The notes beneath the pieces were generated by a model. That model saw only the letters and a program-made list of their open reading frames with translations, did not search any database and was not told the DNA's origin. DNA of 64,000 nt from Eubacterium sp. AF16-48 (GTDB taxonomy: Bacteria; Bacillota; Clostridia; Lachnospirales; Lachnospiraceae): NCBI RefSeq assembly GCF_003479405.1, contig NZ_QUHB01000001.1, positions 1 through 64,000 of the forward strand, read 5' to 3'. Position 1 is the stretch's first letter, and every line of letters starts with the position of its first letter. Both the position numbers and the translations under genes were made by a program. Below, piece by piece: positions 34,582-43,689 of the stretch.

Positions 34582-34610
34582 AAAGACCTTCGGCAATGCC
34601 GGAGGTCTTT
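34582..34610 (+). terminator. Hairpin terminator after the PPC-like protein
   Basis: AAAGACCTTCGGC pairs with GCCGGAGGTCTTT through a 3-nt loop, one G-U pair; the T tract is short and within the stem. Confidence 0.65.
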
Positions 34611-34661
34611 AGTATAAACAAAACTATTATCCAAATTAACAAAGAAATCAGGAGCAAAATA

Positions 34662-36395
34662 ATGAGAGAGACATTAAAAAAGATGATATCATACTACAAG
34701 CCATATAAAGGAGTATTTTTCACGGATATGTTTTTTGCAATTATGGCATCAGCAGTAGCACTTGTGATACCTTTGGTTGTAAGGTATGTAACATCAACTG
34801 TTATTTATATGGATAGGGATAAAGCAATGAAAACTCTTGTAATTATTGCCGTAGTAGTTACACTGCTTATATTGTTTCAATGCTATTGTAATTATTATAT
34901 TTCAAATTACGGACATGTTATGGGAGCAAGAATTGAATATGATATGAGAGCAGAAATATTTGCACATTTTCAAAAGATGCCTTTTTCTTTTTATGATGAC
35001 CAAAAGGTAGGACAGTTAATGTCCAGAATAACATCAGATTTATTTGACATAACGGAGCTTTTGCATCATGGACCGGAAAATATAACTATTTCAGTAATAA
35101 AAATAATAGGTGCTCTCATTATTTTAATGAGTATAAACGTAAAACTTGCCTTTGCAGCCTTTGTGCTGATTCCTTTTATGATTATGTATGCATACTTTTT
35201 CAACAAAAGAATGAAAAGGGCATTTAGGGAAAATCGTGTAAAAATTGCCGCTATAAATGAACAGATAGAGGATAATCTATCAGGAATAAGAGTGGTTAAA
35301 TCTTTTGCCAATGAAGATATAGAAAATGAAAAGTTTAAAGTGGGAAATGATGCATTTTTAGACGCAAAGAAAAACAGTTATCATTACATGGGTGGATACA
35401 ATTCAGGACTTACAGCTTTTAATACAATGATAAACCTTATTGTAATTGTATCAGGTGGAATTATGATTACTAGAAATGCCGTAAGTATAACAGATTTACT
35501 GACCTTTTTACTTTATATTAATATTTTTACTGACCCGGTGAAAACATTAATTGATTTTACGGAACAGTTTCAAAACGGATATTCAGGATATGAGAGATTT
35601 CAGCAAATATTACAGTTAGAACCGGAAATCAGGGACAGGGAAGATGCTATAGAATTGAAAAATGTTAAAGGGAATATTTCTTTTGACAATGTTTCCTTTA
35701 GATATAATGATAATGCGCACAGAGTTTTAAAACATATTAATTTAGATATAAATGCAGGGGAATATGTAGCTTTAGTAGGTTCCTCCGGTGCGGGAAAATC
35801 AACCTTATGTAATCTTATACCAAGATTTTATGAAGTGTCTGACGGTAAAATTTCCGTTGACGGGCAGGATATCAGAAACATAAAACTTAACAGTTTGAGA
35901 AAAAACATAGGAATGGTACAGCAGGATGTGTATCTTTTTGCCGGAACTATATTTGACAATATAAAATATGGCAGACCTGATGCCACTAAGGAAGAAGTAA
36001 TAGAGGCCGCAAAGGAGGCAAATGCCTACGACTTTATAATGTCTCTCCCAAAGGGATTTGATACGGATATTGGTCAAAGGGGAATAAAATTATCAGGAGG
36101 ACAGAAGCAGCGTTTATCCATAGCAAGAGTATTCCTTAAAAATCCACCTATTTTGATTTTTGATGAGGCAACATCCGCATTAGATAACGAAAGTGAAAAA
36201 ATCGTTCAGAAATCAATGGAAAAATTAGCCAAAAACCGTACAACTTTAGTTATTGCCCACAGACTTTCAACTATTAGAAATGCTAAAAAAATACTGGTTT
36301 TAACTGAAAATGGAATAGAGGAACAGGGAACCCATGAAGAATTAATGGAGAAACAGGGAATATATTATGATTTGTATAAACTTACAAAGCTTTAA
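34662..36395 (+). CDS. ABC exporter, fused permease and ATPase
   Basis: The 577-aa half-transporter has a six-helix membrane domain (about residues 15-310) and an ATPase domain with Walker A GSSGAGKST (about 372-380), signature LSGGQKQR, Walker B ILIFDEATSALD and the switch AHRLST. It is of the MsbA/LmrA/BmrA type and presumably works as a homodimer. No partner half-transporter is adjacent. Substrate (lipid, peptide or drug) is not readable. The start is ATG 34662 behind AGGAG; the frame upstream overlaps a terminator and is not used. Confidence 0.92.
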   Translation: MRETLKKMISYYKPYKGVFFTDMFFAIMASAVALVIPLVVRYVTSTVIYMDRDKAMKTLVIIAVVVTLLILFQCYCNYYISNYGHVMGARIEYDMRAEIFAHFQKMPFSFYDDQKVGQLMSRITSDLFDITELLHHGPENITISVIKIIGALIILMSINVKLAFAAFVLIPFMIMYAYFFNKRMKRAFRENRVKIAAINEQIEDNLSGIRVVKSFANEDIENEKFKVGNDAFLDAKKNSYHYMGGYNSGLTAFNTMINLIVIVSGGIMITRNAVSITDLLTFLLYINIFTDPVKTLIDFTEQFQNGYSGYERFQQILQLEPEIRDREDAIELKNVKGNISFDNVSFRYNDNAHRVLKHINLDINAGEYVALVGSSGAGKSTLCNLIPRFYEVSDGKISVDGQDIRNIKLNSLRKNIGMVQQDVYLFAGTIFDNIKYGRPDATKEEVIEAAKEANAYDFIMSLPKGFDTDIGQRGIKLSGGQKQRLSIARVFLKNPPILIFDEATSALDNESEKIVQKSMEKLAKNRTTLVIAHRLSTIRNAKKILVLTENGIEEQGTHEELMEKQGIYYDLYKLTKL

Positions 36396-36544
36396 AAGTG
36401 TAATTAAAAACTTTACACAAATATATGATATAATTTATATAGATTTTATAAAAACGTGGTAATATACAGTGTATTTGGGAAAGATAGTAATAAGATTTCG
36501 CTTAATGCACGGAATAAAAATAATGTATTAAGGAGGACTTATCA

Positions 36545-37618
36545 ATGAAAATAGGTTTTTTAACAAGTGGAGGCGATTGTCAGGCATTAAATGCAGCAAT
36601 GAGAGGTACGGCAAAGTACCTGTATGAAAAGGAAAGAAATAAAGTTGAGTTTTATGGTTTCCTAGACGGATATAAAGGTCTTATAAGGGGCAATTATAAA
36701 AAAATGAAGATTGGCGACTTTGAAGATATTTTAAATTTAGGAGGTTCTGTTATTGGAAACTCCAGAACACCTTTTAAGCTGATTAATGAGCCGGACGAAG
36801 AAGGACGTGACAAGGTTAAGTCAATGATTGACACTTATAAGAAAACAGGTCTTGACTGTTTAGTGGTTGCAGGAGGAAACGGTTCCCACAAAACAGCAAA
36901 TCTTTTATTTGAAAAGGGGTTAAATGTGGTTACACTTCCTAAAACCATTGACAATGACTTAGAGGGAATTGATGTAAGTTTTGGATTTCAGTCAGCTATT
37001 AATGTGGCAACAGATTATATTGACAAACTTCAGTCAACTGCAAAATCCCACGGAAGGGTGTTTGTGGTAGAAGTAATGGGACACAAAACAGGATGGCTTA
37101 CGCTTCACGCAGGAATTGCTTCAAACGCAGATATTATATTAATACCTGAAATTCCTTACGATATTAATGCAGTAGTAAAAGATATTGAAGAAAAGGAAAA
37201 AAGAGGTAAGAAATATATAATTATTGCGGCATCGGAGGGAATTATTTCAAAAGAAGAAAGCCTGCTTACAAAGAAAGAATTGAAGAAAAAACGTAAAGAG
37301 GGAGGAAACCTGATAGCAGCGGAAAGACTGGCAAGGGAACTTGAACCATATGTTGACAAAGAAATCAGAACTGCTTCAATAGGTCACATTCAAAGAGGTG
37401 GCAATCCATGTGCTTATGACAGGGTATTGGCTACAAGGCTGGGAGTTATGGCAGGAGAATTAATTGAAAATAAAAAATATGGTTATATGGCAACATTTGT
37501 GGATAATAAAATATCAAGTGTTCCATTAAGTGATGTTGCCGGTAAAACTAAGATGGTTAATATTGATAATCAGCTTGTGCTACAGGCAAAAAAATTAGGA
37601 ATATGTTTAGGAGAATAG
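36545..37618 (+). CDS. pfkA: 6-phosphofructokinase with mixed ATP/PPi-type active-site residues
   Basis: The enzyme phosphorylates fructose-6-phosphate in glycolysis. The 357-aa sequence has TSGGDCQALNAAMRG, GGNGS (N112, G113), PKTIDND (K133, catalytic D136) and EVMGHKTGWL. Gly113 (E. coli 104) is the ATP-type residue, while Lys133 (E. coli Gly124) is typical of PPi-dependent or clade-III enzymes. The metal-binding Asp of the usual GGDG is Asn here. Donor preference is therefore open, with ATP somewhat favoured by Gly113. An extended -10 (TGATATAAT at 36426-36434) is the likely promoter. Its 3' end is close to ppk. Confidence 0.9.
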   Translation: MKIGFLTSGGDCQALNAAMRGTAKYLYEKERNKVEFYGFLDGYKGLIRGNYKKMKIGDFEDILNLGGSVIGNSRTPFKLINEPDEEGRDKVKSMIDTYKKTGLDCLVVAGGNGSHKTANLLFEKGLNVVTLPKTIDNDLEGIDVSFGFQSAINVATDYIDKLQSTAKSHGRVFVVEVMGHKTGWLTLHAGIASNADIILIPEIPYDINAVVKDIEEKEKRGKKYIIIAASEGIISKEESLLTKKELKKKRKEGGNLIAAERLARELEPYVDKEIRTASIGHIQRGGNPCAYDRVLATRLGVMAGELIENKKYGYMATFVDNKISSVPLSDVAGKTKMVNIDNQLVLQAKKLGICLGE

Positions 37619-37677
37619 CCGGTGCAATAGTTTTGACTATAGGTAAGGCACTTAAGTTTAAGAAGGAAGAGAGGGTT

Positions 37678-39837
37678 ATGGAAGAGAGAGTTTCACAGGA
37701 AATAAAAAAAGAGGAAAAAATGGAAGTTAAGGATAATAAGTACAATATGGCAAAAAGCAAAAAGCACGGCAATAAGCCAAAGTTCAAGAAGAAACCTTAT
37801 TATGATAATAGGGAGTTATCCTGGCTTAAATTTAATAAACGTGTGTTAGAAGAAGCAGCTGACAAGAGGGTTCCTCTTTGTGAAAGGCTGTCCTTTGCCA
37901 ATATTTTCATTAGTAATTTAGATGAGTTTTATATGGTAAGAGTGGGTTCAATTTATGATCAGATGCTTTTAGATAACACTGTTAAGGAAAATAAGACACA
38001 AATGGTGGCAAGTGAACAGCTAGAGCATATTTTTAAACACACCAAAAATCTTCTTAAAATTAAAGACGATGTATATGAGGAATTAATGAAGGAAATTAAA
38101 ACGCAGGGAGTTGAACTTATTAGTTTTAAGGAAATTTCAGATGAAGATGCCGCATACTTAGAGAAGTATTTTTACAGCACTGTTATGCCTCTTCTTTCAC
38201 CACAGGTGGTGGGAAAGAAACAGCCGTTCCCGTTCCTTAATAACAGGGAAATATATGCTGTGGCTCTTCTTGGCTCAAAAAGTAATGAAAAGTTATGTAT
38301 TGTGCCTTGCAGCAATGGAGTGTTTAACCGATTGGTACAGATTCCATCAAGCAAAAATAAATATATGTTGGTGGAAGAACTGATTCTTCATTTTATGCCG
38401 AAGATTTTTGAAAAATATACAGTTAAAAGTAAGTCTTTAATTAGAATTATAAGAAATGCTGATATTGACATAGATGATCAGCAGTTTGATGATGACGCAC
38501 TGGATTACAGGGATTCCATGGAGGAACTTATAAAGGTAAGAAGGAGACTTTGCCCTGTAAAATTAGAGTATTCAAGGATGCTGGATGAAAAGGTTATTAA
38601 GTCACTGTGCAGGGAACTTGACTTAAGCATGGATCAGACGTTTTATTCAGAGTCTCCGTTAGAGCTTTCTTTTGTATCTAAAATACAGGATGTTTTAAGA
38701 AATAAAAAGGAATTATTCTTTAACAGAAGGGTTCCTCAGCTGTCAGCTAATATTGATGAATCCCGTCCGATGATTGCCCAGATAGAAGAGAAGGATATTT
38801 TGTTAAGCTATCCTTTTGAAAGCATTAATTCATTTTTGAGACTATTAAAGGAAGCAGCTTATGATAAAAGGGTTGTGTCCATAAAAATGACTTTGTATAG
38901 GGTAGCAAAGGATTCCAGAGTAGTGGAAACGCTGATTGAAGCTGCTGAAAATGGAAAAGAAGTAGTGGTAATGGTGGAACTTAGAGCGAGATTTGATGAG
39001 CAGAATAATATTGAATGGTCAAGACGAATGGAAGAGGCAGGTTGCCGTATTATATATGGAATTGACCATACAAAGGTACATTCAAAAATATGCCTTATTT
39101 CCTACAGCGAAGAGGGACACATAAAGCATGTAAGTCAGATTGGCACAGGTAATTACAACGAGAAAACTTCAAAGCTATATACAGATTTGTCTCTTATGAC
39201 TTCAAATGAACAGATAGCCCAGGAGGTTTCTGAAACATTTAACAAAATTTGTATGGCTCAGGTTATGGAACAGACAAATCATCTCCTTGTGGCACCAAAA
39301 TGTCTTCAGAATAAGGTTATTCAAATGATAGAAGATGAGATTAATCATGTAAAAAATGGTGGCGAAGGCTACATAGGACTTAAACTTAATTCATTAACTG
39401 ACAAGAAGATAATGGAAAAGTTAGTTGAGGCATCCCAGGCAGGGGTTAAAATTGACATGGTTATTCGTGGAATATGTTGTCTTGTGGCAGGAGTTAAGGG
39501 ATATACAGAAAATATTCGGGTAATTAGTATTGTGGGAAGATATTTAGAGCATTCCAGAATTTATATTTTCGGAACAAAGGACAGAGATAAAATTTTTATT
39601 TCTTCAGCGGACTTTATGACAAGAAATACTGTGAGAAGAGTAGAAGTGGCAGCACCGGTTTATGATGAAAATATAAAGAACAGGATTAGACATATTTTTG
39701 ATATTATGTTAAAAGATAATATTAAGGCAAGGTATATGGACAATGAAGGTGTTTATCACAAAGTAGAAAATGATGATGAACCAATTAATTCCCAGGAGTT
39801 TTTCTTTCAGGAAGCCTATGACGCGTTAAAGAGATAA
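37678..39837 (+). CDS. ppk1: Polyphosphate kinase
   Basis: PPK1 makes polyphosphate from ATP, with the reverse reaction possible. Starting at Met 37678, behind GGAAGAGAGGG, it is 719 aa; a Met at 37603 inside pfkA would add a basic extension with no good ribosome site. Family order is complete: N-terminal NRELSWLKFNKRVLEEA, head domain, then two PLD-like catalytic domains with the phosphorylated His468 in HTKVHSKICLIS and second His625 in LEHSRIYIFG. The leading 50 residues are very rich in Lys and Glu. Co-transcription with pfkA is likely. Confidence 0.95.
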   Translation: MEERVSQEIKKEEKMEVKDNKYNMAKSKKHGNKPKFKKKPYYDNRELSWLKFNKRVLEEAADKRVPLCERLSFANIFISNLDEFYMVRVGSIYDQMLLDNTVKENKTQMVASEQLEHIFKHTKNLLKIKDDVYEELMKEIKTQGVELISFKEISDEDAAYLEKYFYSTVMPLLSPQVVGKKQPFPFLNNREIYAVALLGSKSNEKLCIVPCSNGVFNRLVQIPSSKNKYMLVEELILHFMPKIFEKYTVKSKSLIRIIRNADIDIDDQQFDDDALDYRDSMEELIKVRRRLCPVKLEYSRMLDEKVIKSLCRELDLSMDQTFYSESPLELSFVSKIQDVLRNKKELFFNRRVPQLSANIDESRPMIAQIEEKDILLSYPFESINSFLRLLKEAAYDKRVVSIKMTLYRVAKDSRVVETLIEAAENGKEVVVMVELRARFDEQNNIEWSRRMEEAGCRIIYGIDHTKVHSKICLISYSEEGHIKHVSQIGTGNYNEKTSKLYTDLSLMTSNEQIAQEVSETFNKICMAQVMEQTNHLLVAPKCLQNKVIQMIEDEINHVKNGGEGYIGLKLNSLTDKKIMEKLVEASQAGVKIDMVIRGICCLVAGVKGYTENIRVISIVGRYLEHSRIYIFGTKDRDKIFISSADFMTRNTVRRVEVAAPVYDENIKNRIRHIFDIMLKDNIKARYMDNEGVYHKVENDDEPINSQEFFFQEAYDALKR

Positions 39838-39842
39838 ACATA

Positions 39843-39886
39843 AAAAAACGGTTGAATTTCAGAAATTATGATTTCAACCGTTTTTT
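39843..39886. terminator. Bidirectional terminator between ppk1 and arcC
   Basis: AAAAAACGGTTGAA (39843-39856) pairs with TTCAACCGTTTTTT (39873-39886). It serves both convergent genes. Confidence 0.9.
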
Positions 39887-39895
39887 ATAACAAGA

Positions 39896-40828
39896 TTATT
39901 TGATGATGGTACCGATGTTTTCCCTGATACCATCTTTGGCTTTATTTAAGTTAGTAATAATGGCTTTTCTGTCATTACCTGCTAAAACAAATGAAAGTGA
40001 AGCATCAATCTTAGGAAGTGATGTAACAGGATCAAAGTATCCTGCATCAATAAGCTCCTTAGCCTCATCTGTAGAAATGTTCTTTAATGTTTCAGTAGAA
40101 CCCTCCTTTTCAATAGTCATATAATCATTAGATGTAAGAATCATGAGGGTAGAAGCATCAAGCATATCTGCAAGCTTTGCAGCTGTGTAATCCTTCTCTA
40201 TAATTCCACTGGCACCTTTAAGACCTGTACGCTGCTGTAATACAGGAATACCGCCACCACCTGCAGCAATAACTAACTGATGGGCATCAACTAAAGCCTT
40301 AATGGCATCAATTTCATATATGTCAATTGGCTTTGGACTGGCAATTATTCTTCTGTAACCATCCTCGCCTTCTTCGTATTCTACATAATTTCCCTTTTTC
40401 TTTTCATTTTCAGCTTCTTCCTTTGTCATAAGACGTCCGATAACCTTTGAAGGAGCATTAAATGCACGGTCAAAAGGATCAACTCTGACCTGAGTAATAA
40501 TGGTACTTACAGGTTTGTAAATTCCTCTTGATAAAAGTTCAGTTCTAATGGCATTTTGTAAGTCAAATCCTATGTATCCCTGACTCATGGCACCACATAT
40601 AGACATAGGTGCAACAGTTCTGTCCGGGTCAAGTCTTGAATACTCAGTCATAGCTGTCTGGATCATTCCAACCTGAGGTCCGTTACTATGAGTAATAATA
40701 ACTTCATATTTTTCTTCTACTAAGTCTGCAATAGCCTTAGCAGCTAATTTAACACGCTCCTGCTGCTTAGGAAATGACTCGCTAAAGGCATTTCTTCCAA
40801 GAGCGACTACAACTTTTCTATTCTCCAT
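39896..40828 (-). CDS. arcC: Carbamate kinase
   Basis: ArcC converts carbamoyl phosphate and ADP to carbamate and ATP in fermentative arginine, citrulline or purine breakdown. The 310-aa amino-acid-kinase fold shows VVALGRNAFSE, THSNGPQVGM, APMSICGAMSQGYIG, VIAAGGGGIPV and LTSNDYMTIE. Length and motifs are normal. No arginine deiminase or ornithine transcarbamylase is beside it, so the carbamoyl phosphate source is encoded elsewhere. Ribosome site AAGGAGA precedes the ATG. Confidence 0.95.
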   Translation of the reverse strand: MENRKVVVALGRNAFSESFPKQQERVKLAAKAIADLVEEKYEVIITHSNGPQVGMIQTAMTEYSRLDPDRTVAPMSICGAMSQGYIGFDLQNAIRTELLSRGIYKPVSTIITQVRVDPFDRAFNAPSKVIGRLMTKEEAENEKKKGNYVEYEEGEDGYRRIIASPKPIDIYEIDAIKALVDAHQLVIAAGGGGIPVLQQRTGLKGASGIIEKDYTAAKLADMLDASTLMILTSNDYMTIEKEGSTETLKNISTDEAKELIDAGYFDPVTSLPKIDASLSFVLAGNDRKAIITNLNKAKDGIRENIGTIIK

Positions 40829-40918
40829 AATGATAGTCTCCTTAAATGTAAAATGATATATCTAGTATAGAATAAAACAGCCTAAAATACAATAAATAAC
40901 CTTGATAAAATCAAATAA

Positions 40919-42832
40919 TTAAAGCTGGTCTGACAACTCTTCCCACTGTAACATTAAATCATCAAGCTTCTTACTGATATCGTTTTGTTCCTTACTGATT
41001 TCGTTTAATTTAGCTGAATTGGTAGATACGGAAGGATCCTCAAGCATCTCATCTAATTCATTTAATCTGTCTTCATATTTTTTTATTTTCTCTTCAACTT
41101 TAGAAATGTCATTTTTCAATTTTCTAATCCTTGCGGCTTCAGCCTTCCTTTCTAAATAATCAAGTTTATTATCTGAAACAGTTTTTGCTTCCTTTTCCTT
41201 GACAATTTCCGGGGCGAAGGTAGCAGTAAGCTGTTCTTTTTTTTCTTCATAGTAATCGTAATTACCAAGGTAATTAATTAATTTGGTATGAGTTAGTTCC
41301 AAAATACGGCTTGCAGTACGGTTAATAAAATAACGGTCATGGGACACATAAAATACTGTACCGGTGTAGCTGTTTATGGCATTTTCCAAAATCTCCTTTG
41401 AAGTCATATCCAGGTGGTTGGTAGGTTCATCCAAAATAATTAAGTTAGCCTCTGAAAGCATAAGCTTTGCCAGAGATAAACGACCTTTTTCGCCACCGCT
41501 TAAATCGGAAACTAATTTAAAAACGTCATCACCCGTAAACATAAATGCAGCTAAGGTGTTTCTGATTTTGGTATTAGTCATATCAGGATAGGCATCTGCA
41601 ATTTCCTCAAACAGTGTATTGCTGTCAGTAAGGTTATGCTGTTCCTGGTCATAATAACCGATATGCACGTTAGTACCTAACTTTACCATGCCGCTATCGG
41701 CAGAAATAATATTATTGATGATTTTTAATATAGTGGTTTTACCTGTACCGTTATCACCAATTAAGGCAACATGCTCGCCACGTTTGATTTCAAAATTAAT
41801 ATCCTTAAAAAGCAGTGTGTTGTAATACTTAGAAAGGTTTTGAACAGTTAAAACGTCATTTCCACTTACACAGTCAGGTTCAAGGGTAATATTCATGGCA
41901 GCATTTAATTCTTCGGGCTTATCCACTAATTCAATTTTATCTAAAGCCTTCTCACGGCTTTCAGCACGTTTGTAAAACTTTTCCTGTTTATAAGAGCGAA
42001 GTTTGGCAATAACTTCTTCCTGATGTTTAATTTCACTTTGCTGTTTAAGGTAAAGATTAAGCTGCACCTCTCTAAGTTGTTTTTTCTTTTCAGCAAAGGC
42101 GGAGTAATTGCCGTCATAAATATGACACTTATGATTTTCAATTTCAATGACCTTAGTTACGATTCTGTCAAGAAAATATCTGTCATGGGCTATAATAAGT
42201 ACCGCACCTTTATAGTTTAAAAGATAATTTTCCAGCCATTTAATGGAATTTAAATCCAAATGGTTAGTGGGTTCGTCTAACATTATAATGTCAGGCTTTC
42301 CTAAAAGGAGTTTACAAAGGGCAACTCTGGTTTTCTGTCCTCCAGATAATTTCCCCACTTCTTTATTAAAATCATCAGAAGTAAATCCTAAACCTTTAAT
42401 GACACCTTCAATTTCGCTTTTGTATGAATAACCATCTAACATTTGAAAGCGATGTTCAAGATTAGTATAGTCTTCAATAAGCTTTTGAAGGGCAGAACCT
42501 GACAGGTTAGCCATCTCCCTTTCATATCCCATAAGGCGCTGTTCCATGTTAATTATGTCCTGCTTAACGGATTTTACTTCTTCATATATGGAATTAGTGG
42601 AGCTTAAATCCTGATACTGGGCAAGATAACCGATGGTTTTATCCTTGCCAATGGTAACATTTCCATTATCAGCGCTAAGTTCCCCTATTAGAATTTTCAT
42701 TATGGTTGACTTGCCGGCACCGTTATTTCCCACAATGGCTGCTTTTTCATTATCATTAATAAAGAAAGAACAGTCATCTAAAATAGTTTCAACACCATAA
42801 GATTTTGATATATGATTACATGATAATATCAT
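40919..42832 (-). CDS. ABC-F family ATPase
   Basis: The 637-aa protein has two ABC ATPase domains and no membrane part: Walker A GNNGAGKST and GDNGTGKTT, signatures LSGGQKTR and LSGGEKGR, Walker B IIMLDEPTNHLD and LIILDEPTNHLD, with a helical interdomain linker. The C-terminal about 100 residues are a charged coiled coil (AARIRKLKNDISKVEEKIKKYEDR). ABC-F proteins act on stalled ribosomes or give antibiotic protection. This looks like the housekeeping YdiF/Uup type. A resistance role cannot be excluded. Start Met 42832 follows AGGAG; an upstream start at 42889 is poor. Confidence 0.9.
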   Translation of the reverse strand: MILSCNHISKSYGVETILDDCSFFINDNEKAAIVGNNGAGKSTIMKILIGELSADNGNVTIGKDKTIGYLAQYQDLSSTNSIYEEVKSVKQDIINMEQRLMGYEREMANLSGSALQKLIEDYTNLEHRFQMLDGYSYKSEIEGVIKGLGFTSDDFNKEVGKLSGGQKTRVALCKLLLGKPDIIMLDEPTNHLDLNSIKWLENYLLNYKGAVLIIAHDRYFLDRIVTKVIEIENHKCHIYDGNYSAFAEKKKQLREVQLNLYLKQQSEIKHQEEVIAKLRSYKQEKFYKRAESREKALDKIELVDKPEELNAAMNITLEPDCVSGNDVLTVQNLSKYYNTLLFKDINFEIKRGEHVALIGDNGTGKTTILKIINNIISADSGMVKLGTNVHIGYYDQEQHNLTDSNTLFEEIADAYPDMTNTKIRNTLAAFMFTGDDVFKLVSDLSGGEKGRLSLAKLMLSEANLIILDEPTNHLDMTSKEILENAINSYTGTVFYVSHDRYFINRTASRILELTHTKLINYLGNYDYYEEKKEQLTATFAPEIVKEKEAKTVSDNKLDYLERKAEAARIRKLKNDISKVEEKIKKYEDRLNELDEMLEDPSVSTNSAKLNEISKEQNDISKKLDDLMLQWEELSDQL

Positions 42833-42978
42833 TTGTTTTCTCCTGTAAAAGTAAATTTTCCTGGAAAACAGTTTACCATAAATAAGCATATTTTTAAACT
42901 ATATGTTTATAAGTCCCATTAACTTTAATATAGGCTGAAATTATGAAAAAATCCCAAAAATAAAAGAATGATAAATAT

Positions 42979-43015
42979 TTGACAATGTTTCCCTATATAC
43001 TTATAATTAAACATT
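42979..43015 (+). promoter_or_regulatory. Consensus promoter of rex operon with flanking inverted repeat
   Basis: A perfect TTGACA (42979-42984), 17-nt spacer and TATAAT (43002-43007). AATGTTT (42984-42990) and AAACATT (43009-43015) form an inverted repeat bracketing the spacer and -10. Confidence 0.75.
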
Positions 43016-43040
43016 AGAGAAAAAAGAATGAGGAGTTAGC

Positions 43041-43679
43041 ATGAATAAAATATCAAAAGCAGTTGTTTCAAGGCTGCCTCGTTATTATAGATATTTAGAT
43101 GAACTAAGACAGGAAAATATTGAGCGTATATCTTCAAAAGAGTTAAGTAAAAGAATGAATGTTACAGCATCCCAGATAAGACAGGATTTAAACAATTTTG
43201 GCGGATTCGGACAGCAGGGATACGGCTATAATGTTCAGTATTTATATGAAGAAATCGGAAAGCTTTTAGGGCTTAACGTAACACATAAAATGGTTATTGT
43301 AGGTGCAGGAAATTTAGGTCAGGCAATTGCCAATTATGGCAATTTCAGAAACAGGGGATTTGAGATTACTGCGTTATTTGATAAGAATCCTGAACTGATA
43401 GGTAAAGACACAGCAGGCGGTAAGGTTTTGGACATTAAATACTTATACGATTATGTTAAGGAAAATAATGTGGAAATTGTGGCACTTACATTACCTAAGG
43501 AACCGGCACAGAAAATAGCTGAGAAACTGGTAGAGTGTGGCATAAAGGCATTTTGGAATTTTGCCCATACGGATCTAGGAGTTTCGGGAGACATTATTGT
43601 TGAAAATGTCCATCTGTCAGAGAGTCTTATGAAGCTTACATATAGAATTTCAGAAAAAAATAATAGTTTAAACAAATAG
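43041..43679 (+). CDS. rex: Redox-sensing transcriptional repressor Rex
   Basis: Rex binds NAD(H) and represses fermentation genes when NADH is low. The 212-aa protein has an N-terminal winged helix (about residues 1-80, ISSKELSKRMNVTASQIRQDL and NFGGFGQQGYGY) and a Rossmann domain with VIVGAGNLGQAIANY (about 91-105), then the C-terminal helix used for domain swapping (NFAHTDL). It has a near-perfect promoter and heads a run with NAD(P)HX repair, so redox cofactor functions are grouped. ATG after GAGGAGT. Confidence 0.96.
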   Translation: MNKISKAVVSRLPRYYRYLDELRQENIERISSKELSKRMNVTASQIRQDLNNFGGFGQQGYGYNVQYLYEEIGKLLGLNVTHKMVIVGAGNLGQAIANYGNFRNRGFEITALFDKNPELIGKDTAGGKVLDIKYLYDYVKENNVEIVALTLPKEPAQKIAEKLVECGIKAFWNFAHTDLGVSGDIIVENVHLSESLMKLTYRISEKNNSLNK

Positions 43680-43689
43680 GAGCATACTC

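Noticed and set aside
34596..34661. N-terminal extension of the ABC exporter
   Set aside because: It begins inside a terminator hairpin and lacks a ribosome site; ATG 34662 has AGGAG.
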